A model generated the notes under the pieces. It had not been told where the DNA came from and ran no database searches. It saw only the letters and a program-made list of their open reading frames with translations. A program made the translations under genes and the position numbers. A DNA stretch of 64,000 bases, taken from the NCBI GenBank assembly GCA_002118135.1, contig BDIU01000176.1:124001-188000 (forward strand). The letters run 5' to 3'. This DNA is from Trebouxia sp. TZW2008. Lineage: Eukaryota; Chlorophyta; Trebouxiophyceae; Trebouxiales; Trebouxiaceae. Shown piece by piece: positions 11,317 to 23,300 of the stretch. How positions within the stretch are numbered: position 1 is the first letter of the stretch; each line of letters begins with the position of its first letter.

Positions 11317-14300
11317 TTAGGCAAATCGGGCCAGCAATTGCTGGACACCTATCAGAGCACACGCACAAACAGAGAATTGTGCAAGAACAACACCTGCCAC
11401 CTGCAACCGAAACACCGCTGGGAAGACATACAGGTGAAACACATTGGCATGAACAGCTGGACCACAAAGAATGGCAAGATAAGCCAACACCATAAATGTC
11501 AAAGCCATTGCCAGTTGAGGCTTTCGTTGCTGAAGAGGAATGGCAAACAGCTTAATATCCAGCGAGACTGTAGTCAAAGGCGCCAGTAGGGAGTAATTGG
11601 CGGTCAGCCACACGATAGTGCTCACTGGGTTCTGCAGTCACATAAACAAGTCAGATTCCGAGAGAATCATGTCCTGAACAATGTAGTGAGAACCATGCTT
11701 CTCTCCTGCATGCATCTGTAAAGTCTGCCGGTGATGTTGGTCTAGTTCTATCCAAGCTTTGGTCTGGAACAATGCGCAGCTCTGCCAGAGCTCTGCACTG
11801 ACAGCAGCGCTGCAAAGCCTTGACAGGGACATGCATTACATACCTAGGCTACAAAAGGGCTAGTACAAGTAGATCTGCAAGGTTATGCAGCTCAGCCCAA
11901 TGCATGTCTGACAGCATGGTCTTGGTCAGCTCTTTGCAACAGCTTCATCACAAGTCTAAATGCCAAGGCATTTTCACCTGAATGTGTTGATAGCCTAGAC
12001 AACATGCAATCACTGCATTGACAAGACCGGCACCGTACGAATATGCTTACACACTTGGCATTGATGCATGCCACATGCACATTTATTAGTCATGCACTGC
12101 AAATGACAAGCAGGGAAACACACTGCACACGGTAGACCTTCACACTGACCTCATAAGTGCTGCCATTGGCATTTTGAAAGCTGGGACTGGATCTTAGAAG
12201 CAGCACAATCAGGACCTGGGACAGGCACACAAAGACAGCGCCAAGACCCACGATAACCAGATTTGGAACAGAGCTGATGCGTGATGGCGGCCTGTGAGGT
12301 GACATATGGATCCAAGGAGCGACTCTGACTGCTGCAAAAGCCATGCTCATGGCTTGGACGTCCAACACGCCATACTGCAACACACATGGCATTGCGCTGC
12401 ATGCTCTCGCTTGCAGTACAACCTGTTGCTAAAGAGAGTTGTTGCGGCCAAATACCAGGAAGAGCTGACATATGAACCCAGGGAGCCACCTTATCAGTAC
12501 AGGTATAGCCAGTCAGCAAGGAGCAGGCTTTGTGATGTTGAGCCTGACAGACGTTATAGAGCACTGAGCAATTGTGACTGTGCACAAGTGCACTCTGTGC
12601 ATCACGCAGGCATAGCGCAACTTTGACGGAAGTCAAATTTAATCATGTAGCTTGCACTCCCGGCAACACGTGTGTGTCAAGCAATCATGCCCATGAATAG
12701 ACATGTGATTGCTGAATTTGTCTTGTCATACTTTGAGGTGTGTGATGAGAGAGGGACGGCATTTCCACGGAGTCTTGGCTAAGAGCCAGTATACACACAG
12801 CCGAGCTTGCTTGTAAATCACAAGGTGTAACTCAGATCAACACCAAGCTTGGCAAAGCGCTATCTCCTTGACAGGATACTGAAAGCAATAAGTAACCAGG
12901 CGACGCCCCAAGAGCATGCTGAGGCACGCCCTTGCAAAGTAGTACACAGCCATATGGTGACACTTGACCATGATAATGTATGAGACCATGCATTTTCAGA
13001 ATTTGAGACACGGCACCTACCTGCAAATTGGTGAGGTGCGAGCCATCTGTCACAAAAGCAGCTGTCTCAGCAGCCGCCACAATGCACTGGTACACCACCA
13101 TGTACTGCAAAGCAGCCAGGACGCAACATGTGTTCAGGGCAGGATCAATGCTGAAAGTTCAAATGCAACTGTGCTGGCATTTGAGCCTGCTTCAATGCCG
13201 AGGGCTGGGCGCAGGTGTTTTGTGGCAATGTAGCAGGCGTGCACTGCCATTCATGTCAGAATGCGTGTTCGTTGATGAACAGGATGGAAAGATGGGCAGC
13301 TGTTCAGTGCAGCAAATGAAGCAGGTGCAGGGAATGAACAAAGACGCGGGAGATTGACTACAATGCATATACAAGCAGCAAGAGCTGAAGTGATCTTGGG
13401 CAGCTGCTGAGGTCAGATACAGAGCAGGCAAGCACTCAACTGGCATGGGCTTCCGCAGCTGCGCTCAGCCATGTCGCTTGATGCAAAATGCAAAGGTGTG
13501 CCACGTGCATAACATGTACTCAAGATTGATCATTGAGACATCAGCGTGTGGCAGAACTGTTCCAAAAGCTGCTGACACAGGAGTAGTTTAGCACAGGGCA
13601 TATACCTGAAAGATAGAGGTGACATTTGCATGCACTACTTTGCCCTCTCTAATGATGTTGCACACTCCTGCAGATCGCAGCACAGATGACTTTAGCTTGC
13701 ATCAGCTTGCTCAGAGATGCTCAGCGTCGGGAAGCCTGATCTGGCCTTGTCACAAAGCATATTTGATTGTATTGAGCCAACTAAGCAATAAGCACATTGA
13801 TTCATCAACTTACCTGCAACTGATTTGCGCCTGGTGGAGAGGGATGCAGCAACAACTGCGTCTGTGGCACCAATGGCAATACCGACATCTGCTGCTGCTA
13901 AGGCTGCAATATCGTTTATACCGTCTCCACAATACACTGTGTTTGCAGCCAGACCCTGGAGCACAGACATGTAGGCTTAGTGGATAGTCCAGAGTACTCA
14001 CTGTCAGCATATGTGGAGAGGGATGCAGCAATGATTGCAGCTGTGGCCCCAATTCTAGCTCCCACTGCTGCCGCTGCTAGGGTTGCAATGTTGTTGATAC
14101 CATCTCCACAGTACACGGTGATTGCAGCCAGACCCTGGAGTACAGACATGCTGGCTCAGCAGATAGTCCAGAGCGCTATTTGTCAGCATGTGTGGAGAGG
14201 GATAGTGGCAGCAATAGTTGCAGCTGTGGCACCAATTCTAGCTCCCACTGCTGCCGCTGCTAGGGCCGCAATGTTGTTGATACCATCTCCACAGTACACA

Positions 14301-17300
14301 GTGATTGCAGCCCGACCCTGGAGCACAGACATGCTGGCTTAGCAGATAGTCCAGAGCGCTATTTGTCAGCATGTGTGGAGAGGGATAGTGGCAGCAATAG
14401 TTGCAGCTGTGGTACCAATTCTAGCTCCCACTGCTGCCGCTGCTACGGCCGCAATGTTGTTGATACCATCTCCACAGTACACGGTGATTGCAGCCAGACC
14501 CTGGAGCACAGACATGTAGGCTTAGCAGGTAGTCCAGAGCGCAATTTGTCAGCATGTGTGGAGAGGGCTAGTGGCAGCAATAGCTGCAGCTGTGGCACCA
14601 ATTCTAGCTCCCACTGCTGCCGCTGCTAAGGCCGCAATGTTGCTGACACCATCTCCACAGTACATGGTGATTGCAGCCAGACCCTGGAGTACAGACATGC
14701 TGGCTTAGCGGATGGTGCAGAGCACAACTTTGAGCATATGTGGAGAGATATGCAGCAACAATTGCATCTGTTGCACCAATTATGATGTCAACATTGTCTG
14801 CTGCTAAAGCTGCAATGTCATTGATGCCGTGTTCACAGTACACTGCGATTGCCGCCAGACCTTGAAGCACAGACACGCTGGCTTAGCAGACAGTCTGAAG
14901 CACTTTTTTCAAGGTGCATGGCTTGCGGAAAATGCTTGTGATTCACTAATATCCGCCAAATGGCAATGCTGAATACAGCTTGCAGCCATGACAAATGAGA
15001 GATGCATTTTGTGTGCTCATGTGCTGCTCATGATGATCATTCCGTGTGATCATGTGCCTGAGCTACTACTCAGCACACATGTGCTTTCAGCAGCATGCTC
15101 AATCACTACAGCCAGAATCATACGGTCACAGATTCGAATGCCTGTGACAGACAGCCCGCATTACTTCAGCAATTAGAAAACAGCGGGACCGCCGCAGCTT
15201 GTAGGTCCTTGGACCTGAATAGCGTGCACTGGAATATGCTTTTTGTTCTTGATGCGTACCTTGGACCCAAAAAGTGGGTCAACCGAAGGTAGCATGAGCT
15301 GCAAAACAAGTATTTGACCACAACATACAGGAAAGCATACATGTGTGTTGGTCAGCATGTTTAGTCAGAGGCTCTGCATCAAATCAAGCCACTGACTGAG
15401 GCAAACTCACTGATATGTGTCTGACCCCCCCTTGGGACCCCTGCATCACCCCCCTGGACCCCAGCAGGTTCACCACCTGCCCCTTGTGCCACGGCTGCAT
15501 ACGAGCAAACACAACTGCACTGCGCATGACTGTCTCCATCATAGGTAGACTAGCCAGCTGCAGCAGCCGCTCGAAGGCTGCTCCTGTGACTGCACACTGA
15601 ACGTTGCCTTCCGCCATTGCCTGGAAGGCCGCTGAAGCAGTGTGAGTGCAACTGCCTGAGCAGCTGCTGAAGCTGAGGGCTGAACTCAGTGTGACTGTGG
15701 CTTCAGAGCAGGGCTGCTTGGTGCAGCCCTGGGCTACCTCTGACTCTGGCCAGGGCAACTGCACGCAGCCCTGGGCCATCTCATACGCTGACAAGGTCTG
15801 CTCTGTACTGTCCTTGTTGCACCCCGCGGGCTCCAGCGCAGAGGGTGTGGATGTAAAGTCCTCATAGCTGGCTGGTTCATCTTCCATCTGGACTGCCCCT
15901 CTACTTGTGATTGCACCGCAGTCAGCTGCATCTCTCACTTGGCTCTGCCCTAAGAACGGTACTGAGCGCTCTCGAGCTGACAGCTGCTTTTTGCCTAGAA
16001 GTGAAACTGCAGAGTCATCAGCTGCCAGCTGCCTTTCCCCATTGACTAAAGACTCTTCCTCTATGGAAGCAGCTGCTAAAGTAGCCATTGAGGCAGCTGC
16101 TGAGTCAGCGGCTGAGTCATTTGCTGATTCAGTTGCTGAAGCAGCTACTGGGAAAGCTCTTGAGTCAGCAGCTGAAGCAGTTGTTGAGGCAGCTGCTGAA
16201 GCAGCTGCTGAAGCAGCCCTTGAGTCAGCAGCCAGAGCAGTTACTGAAGCAGTCGCTGAAGCAGCTAATGAGGCAGCTCTGGAGTCAGCATGCAAGCTGA
16301 ACTGCACGCGTGGTTTAACTGAGGGGGCTGACATCAAGGCGTCAAGCATGTGGACTGTTGGTGCGGATGCCAATGGCTGAACAGCTGGTTGCCTGTCAGT
16401 TGTAACAGCATCAATCACCAGAATGTCTGTCTCTGGGGTGAACATGCCCACGTCTTTGGCGACTGCAACGGCTGTGTTGCAGTGGTCGCCTGTGATCATC
16501 AGGGTTCTGATGTTGCCCCTGCAAGGCAGCACACGTTATGTGTGTAAGTGCCACCAGAGTGTCTGTCTCTGCAGTGAACATGCCCATGTCTTCAATGACT
16601 GCAATGGCTGTATTGCAAAGGCTTTGAACTGATCACAACATACAGCATTGAACAGCTGCAATGAATCTGTATGTCTTGTGGCTCAGCAATGACATTTTGG
16701 AAAGTCTGTGTCAATGGATTGATCAGCAGTCACACTCAAGAGCACAGCTTGAAATTATCCCACAAACACAACACGAATGCTTGCAACGGATTTGCCTGTC
16801 TTGCGGCTCAGCAATGATATTCTTGGAACTGGAATTGGTGAGCACTGATCTTGATGATATGTATTGGTCCTAATTGTAATGGTCCCACTACCGGCGATCA
16901 TCAATTGCACTAATCTCACCTGTCTTGCAATTCAGCAATGACATTCTTGGAGTCTGTGTCAATGGGGTTGGTGAGCACCATGATGCCAAGCAACTGCAGT
17001 GGTTTGGCGCAGGCTTCAATCTGACCCTGTGACATGCACTGTATATCCAAGTCTGCAACACTGGGCAAAACCCCCACTGCCAGTGCAAGCAGTCGAAAGC
17101 TGTGATCACCGTAGCTATCCTGTACCTGTGAGCATACAATCAGCAGTGACCAGATCGCAACGGCCTGACATGGTCTGCAACTAACTGCAAAGCTGTGCAC
17201 TGTATATCCAGGTCTTTGATACATGACAGAACCACTACTGCCAGTGCAAGCAGCCAGAAGCTGTGGTCACCATAGCTATCCTGTACCTGCAAGCACACAA

Positions 17301-20300
17301 ACAGCAGGACCCAGATAGCAAAGGCCAGATAGCAAAGCCCAGACAGCAAAGGCCCGACTTTAATTACACAATCAGTTCCAAAATTGTGTACTGTATCTCC
17401 AGGTCTGCAATACATGGCAGAACCCTACTGCCAGAGCAAGCAGCCGGAAGGTGTGGTCACCATAGCTGTTCTGCACCTGTCACCACATTGCAAGGGTGCG
17501 ACATGGGCTGAGTCTGCCAGCAACTGTGACTATAGAAGCAGCAGTGACAACATAGCAGGTATGTGACAAAGGCATTCATTGAGCTCTATGACATGCAGCG
17601 AATGTCCATAGCTGGAACAGAAGGCTTATCATTGCCAGGAGCCTGAATCAGACTCAATCATGCACTGTGTGACATGCATTGTATGTCCAGGTCTACAACA
17701 ACTTGTTGAGCCAGTGCAAGCAAAACAGCTTGGAAGCTGTGTGTGCTGAGACTGTCCTAGACCTAGAACAGAAGCAGAGCAGCAACAGGTAAAGACTGAC
17801 CTGCTCAAACTCCTGAGGTACAGAGTTGGGGTCTACAACTGATCTGATGCTGTCAGGGGACCCCTTCAGAAACAACAGGGTTGAACCGAGCAGCCCTTGG
17901 CTGCACTCTACAACTGCTCCAGACCTCAAGGTGAGAGCATCAAAGCTGAGCTGCCTCAGGATGCTGAGTCGCAACTTGTGACTCATTGAGTATCCTGACC
18001 TTGCCTTCCCAGGGAGTATAATGGTGTTGCGATCCTTCGCCACATATTAGCAGCAGTCAGTCCTTCAGTGTGTGTGACTGATTCAATCGTTTACGTGTAT
18101 AAGAGAAGGGTCCTAATACCCATCTGGGTGCACCTAGAAGCAATGAAATGCCTCTGGCTGACTGCACACAAAGACATCTTCTGCCACAGGGGCCAGGTAC
18201 AGAACCATGCTCATGAAAATACTGAAGCAGGCTTTTCTGCATCGCACTGGCCATTTGAAATTGTGATTTTGCTGATGCAGGTTCATCAAAGCAAGGTTGG
18301 CATGAGCTGACAACACAACAAAGGATTTTTACCGCAAGATGGGGTTCAACCATTTTGAGCAGCTTGCAGTTCGAATCAATTCCAGCGATCATGTGCTTGC
18401 TGACCCATGTCAAGCACCTCAGATGCAATTTAAAATTGTCAGTGATAATGCAGATACACCAAGGCAACTTTTGCATGAAATGACGACACAGTAAAGGGTT
18501 GTTACCGCAAAGTGGGCTTCAACCATGTCGAACAGCTTGCGGTCCAAGTCGTCACCCACAATCATTGTTTTGCTGACCCATGTCAACCCATTGCACACTG
18601 CAACTGCTTGCTTCAGGTGACTGCTCCAGTAGGCAGCATTGGACTGCAGGGGCTTGAACTTGCCCCTATGTACCTCAACCATGCCATGCAGTTTTGCCTG
18701 CAACAAAGCAATGGCACTCTTATCAACCTCCCATGAAATCATGCTGCTGTTGGACCTTAAGAACCTATTGCACACTGCGACTGCTTGCTTCAGGTGACTG
18801 CTCCAGTAGGCAGCATTGGACTGCAGGGGCTTGAATTTGCCTCTGTGTACCTCAACCATGCAATGCAGTTTTGCCTGCAATTCAACAGTGTCAATCTGAT
18901 TAGCTTCATATGACTCATGCAACTCCCTGCATGCAGCAACCCCTTGCTTCGGGTGACTGCTGCAGTAGGCAGCATTGGATAGTAGGGGCTTGAGCTTGCC
19001 TCTGTGTACCTCAATCATACCATACAATTTTGCCTGCAACCACAGCAGTGGCATTCTGATCAGCTTTGCATGTCGTCGATGTCTCTGCCGGTGAGATTCT
19101 TTGGAGGTTGCAGTTGTGTTCTTGTTGAGCACGTCAACCCATGGCATACAGCAACTGCTTGTTTCAGATGACTGCTCCAGTAGGCAGTGTTTGGCTGCAG
19201 GGACTTCAACTTGCTACTGTGTAAAGAGATAGGAACTCATCAGACAGCATCATAAGAAGACGAGAGCTCATCAGGAACTCACCAAACTGCCTGTGAGGGT
19301 CCCAGTTTTGTCAAAGCAGGCCACGTCAGCACAGGCTGCATGCTTGAGCACCTCTGGGAACACCAGTGCAATGCCCTGCTTGCGTAGCCTCCTGTGCAAC
19401 AATCACACAGCAGCATTTTACTATCATGCAAAAGAGCAGATGACAATTCTCAAGAGACGGAGTAGGGCAATCACTGGCGACTGCCGCCTTCTGTGCGACA
19501 GTTACACAGCAGCATGTTGCTATCACGTCCTTGTAAACGCTTGCAAAATCAGGGGAGCATGCAAAGCTTGGGATGAGAATGTGGATCCATGCAGCACAAG
19601 AAAGTTTCCATCAGGACTTGATGGATTTGCCGCTACAGCCGCAGACTGCATGCCATACATCACCAGGAACAGTAGACAGGGGAGAGGACGGCAAGAAAGC
19701 ATGTCCTAAACGAGTGGAGAGACAGAACAGAGAGCTAGCTGACCTGCGTGAAGCAGCACCGGCTACCAGCCAGCATGCACGGCAGTGTCCAGCTCCCGCT
19801 TTGCACGAAGTAGCAGGGAAAAATGCAATGCAAGACTGAGATATGACAGGAGAACATCAACTGACCTGCGTGAAGCAGCACCGGCTACCAGCCAGCAAGC
19901 TGGCAGGCCAGGGGGCGCAGCATGCACCACAGTGTCCAGCACCCGCCTGACAATGGTTCCTGTTGAGGGCTGGAAGCCTCTGCCAGCCGCCATCCACACA
20001 ATGAAGATGCACAGCTGCAGCGCCAGGGCAAAGCCATACAGACAGAAGACATCCTGCACATAAGGCAAGACAGCAGCTTGTCCAGTGGCCAAAGGGCTGG
20101 ACCTTGATAGCCTGCTGTCTGCAGTCTATTTGGATGTATGTGGCAGCTTGAGCCCTGCTGTGCAAGACACAACAAAGCAGGAGTAGACCCATGAGATAAC
20201 AGCAAAATGTAGCATTTGTTTCAGCATTTGCCCACTTGAAGCAGAGTTGTGAGACGATAGCAAGTGCATTGTGGAAGGCTGCATCAGTCCCCCTGCCATA

Positions 20301-23300
20301 GATCTCTAATGTTGGTAAGTATGCCATGACCATGCACAGTGGGTAAGAGTATTGTGTTTGTACCTGAACAAAGGGATCTATGGGGGTTGCAGACTCAGGA
20401 GGGTAGATGAGGTTCCTCACCATGGCCCCTAGCCCCGTGTTGAGGCCTGTCCTAACTGCCATGACCAGGCACTCTTCTTCTGCATCTTGGGCATTCCACA
20501 CCTGCTCAAACAGCTGGGTCATATGAACAGCTAGCAGGGGAACACCTGCTGCACCTGGCAGTGCAGCTTGAGCAAAGAGGGCATAATTGTACGTAGAATG
20601 ACACAGTCAACCTGCAAAGAATGCAGAACAGATGCATTGCAAAGGCAATTGGCACATACCTGCTGCACCATGGTTCCAGCGTAGATGGTGCTATTGTGGC
20701 AGGTGTCTGGATCAAACGCTCGGCAATGCTCTGCCACATGGCTGTCCTTACGCACCTGGGAAGCCTACACAGACGGAAGCCTGTCAGTCATAGCAGCCAA
20801 GACTGTTGTTTTTGCTGCAAGGGCATGATGTCAAAGCTAGTGTACGATATGCCATGCAGGACTAGGCAATTACCATGCAGCAGGACCATATTGCATACAG
20901 CTTTGCATGTTTGCAGCACCTTCGCGTCAGCAGTGACAGCAGGACATCGTCCATGTCATTCCACAGTGTAACGTTGCAAATCATGAAGCCAAGTGAAGGC
21001 AGCTGAGTTACCTCTCCAGAAAGCATAGCCTCATTAACTCAGCAGTTACCACGCAACAGCACCATGTTGCACACAGCATGACTGCTTTGCAGCACAAGTG
21101 CAACAACAGGGACAGCATGATACGTGTCTGTGTTCTCACCAGACAACAATGCAAAAGGCAAAAACAGTGAGGTCACCTCTCCAGACAGCATAGCCTCATT
21201 AACCAGGCAGTTGCCATGCAACAGCACCATGTCACACACGGCTTGGCCCTTTTGTAATACCACAACATCATCAGGAACAGCAGAACAGAAGCATGTCTTT
21301 GTGATGGTCATCATACAGACCAACACCACAGATCATGGAAACAGTAGAGTCACCTCTCCAGAAAGCATAGCCTCATTGACCAGGCAGTTGCCGCGCAGCA
21401 GCACCATGTCGCACACAGCTTGGCCCCTTTGCAGCACCGTCACATCACCAGGCACTAGCCTATGGGACCCTGCAGCCCTGACCCAGCCCCCCAAGACTAG
21501 GGGTACCAGACGGGGGCGATTCACCAGGTTTACTATCTTGCGCTCATGGGCCAGCATTGTTTGCAGAAGGTCAATGGTGTTTGCCCAGGTGAAGAGGACA
21601 ATGATGAGGGAATAGACCCAGTAGCCTTTGTACACCAGGTAAATGAGCTCCACATACTGCACATCATCAGTGATATCAAACAACAATCACAACTTGGCCA
21701 GCATTGCTTGCAGCTGGTCAATAGTGTTGGCTCAGGTGATTGAACCAATGATCAAGGAGCGGACCCAGTAACCGACGTACACCAGGTATATATCTCTACA
21801 TACTGCACAAAAATATCGGCGTCATCATTTTCACAATTGTTGTGGTTGTGATTGTTTACATGGTTGCGCACAAGGGTCAAAGGTGTTGGCCCAGGTGAAG
21901 ACAACAATGATCACGGAGTAAATCCAGTACCCTTTGTACACCAGGTATATGAGCTCCACACATAGCACATCAGCAATGTCATGGTTCACAATGCGGCCAG
22001 CATTGTTTGCGGAAAGTCAATGGTGTTGGCCCAGGTGAACAGAACAATGATGGGGGAATAAACCCAATAGCCTATACACCAGGAACATAAGGTCCGCATA
22101 CTGCACATAATCATTGTCATCATGAAAAATCTGGAAAGTGTTGTTTGCAGCTTAATTGAGCGCGTCGGCCTAGGTGAACACAACAATGATCAGGCAGCAT
22201 AAACAGCTCAAACTTTTGCCAGTCCTCAAGCAAACTTCTCTACAAGGAGAAGGTTCTGTACCTGAACCCCAAACATAGCAAAGTGGGTGTGCTGGTAAGC
22301 GGCTGTCAGGATCTGCCATCGGCTCAAGATTTTTCTGCGGTTCCCATACAGCAAAACCAAGTTCCGTCTCTGCTCCCAGCTTGTGTGCTTGAAGGCTTGC
22401 CATGCTGCTCCTATAGCATAGCTCATGAGTCTAAAGGCGTGATTTGCATTTGTGATTTCGAAAACTGGTCTGAACAGCACATGATACTCTTTGTGGGCTG
22501 GCTGTTGGGCAAATCCTGTGTGAGCTGAATGCATGAAAAATATTGCAATTATCAAATGGATGTTGAGTACAGCAGTCTGGCATAACACATAGCTTATTTG
22601 TACAATTGCATGGCATACTGGCACTGGTACCATGTTTCCAAAATAAATGCTGGGTGCTAGACGCAGCTGATATCAAGCCTGAATGTGTTTCTGGAAAGCA
22701 GGCAATTGTGATGATGATTGTGATCATGGCTATGCCGCAGGATGCCTAGGGTTTGCTGAAGAAGCATGGATTTGACTGCACACACACTTCAAGACTCAAA
22801 TGACCACATCATACCCAAAACTGACAATTCAGTGGCTTCTTTATGTCACGACTGCGTTTGCTGCTACCAAGAAGTTTCTCACTACATCGAGTTGTCACCA
22901 CTCAGAAGCATTGTTGCAGTCAGGTGCAGGGTTTGGTTCCCACTTTCATCGTTGTTGCATCGTAAATGTCACTATATCGAGCGTCATTATAACAAGAAAA
23001 CATTGTATACCTTTGCCAATGAGCTGTAGTGCATGTAGGGCCTTGCCAATCTGCAGGGGCAAATGGAAGGGCATTGCTGGCACTACCACAAAGGTTTCCA
23101 ACTCTGAGGAGTACAAATACTGCCTCAGTTACAAGCACAAAGGTAATGTCACAAAGACAAGTGACCATATCATATGCAGACTTGGGAGCATACCTTTATC
23201 AATGAGCTGCAGTGCATGTAGGGCTTTGCCAATCTGCAGGGGCAGATGTGAGGGCATTGCTGGCACTACCACAAAGGTGCTCTGCTTTGAGGAGTACACA

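Noticed and set aside
13815..14880. CRISPR-like array (regular ~183-bp spacing)
   Set aside because: Units are diverged exon-intron copies encoding a P-type ATPase motif, with no short identical repeats, spacers or cas genes, in a eukaryotic gene.
15907..16380. Plus-strand Ala/Glu-rich frame opposite the P5B ATPase
   Set aside because: It is the reverse complement of the in-frame Ser/Ala repeat of the ATPase exon, which carries catalytic motifs on the minus strand.
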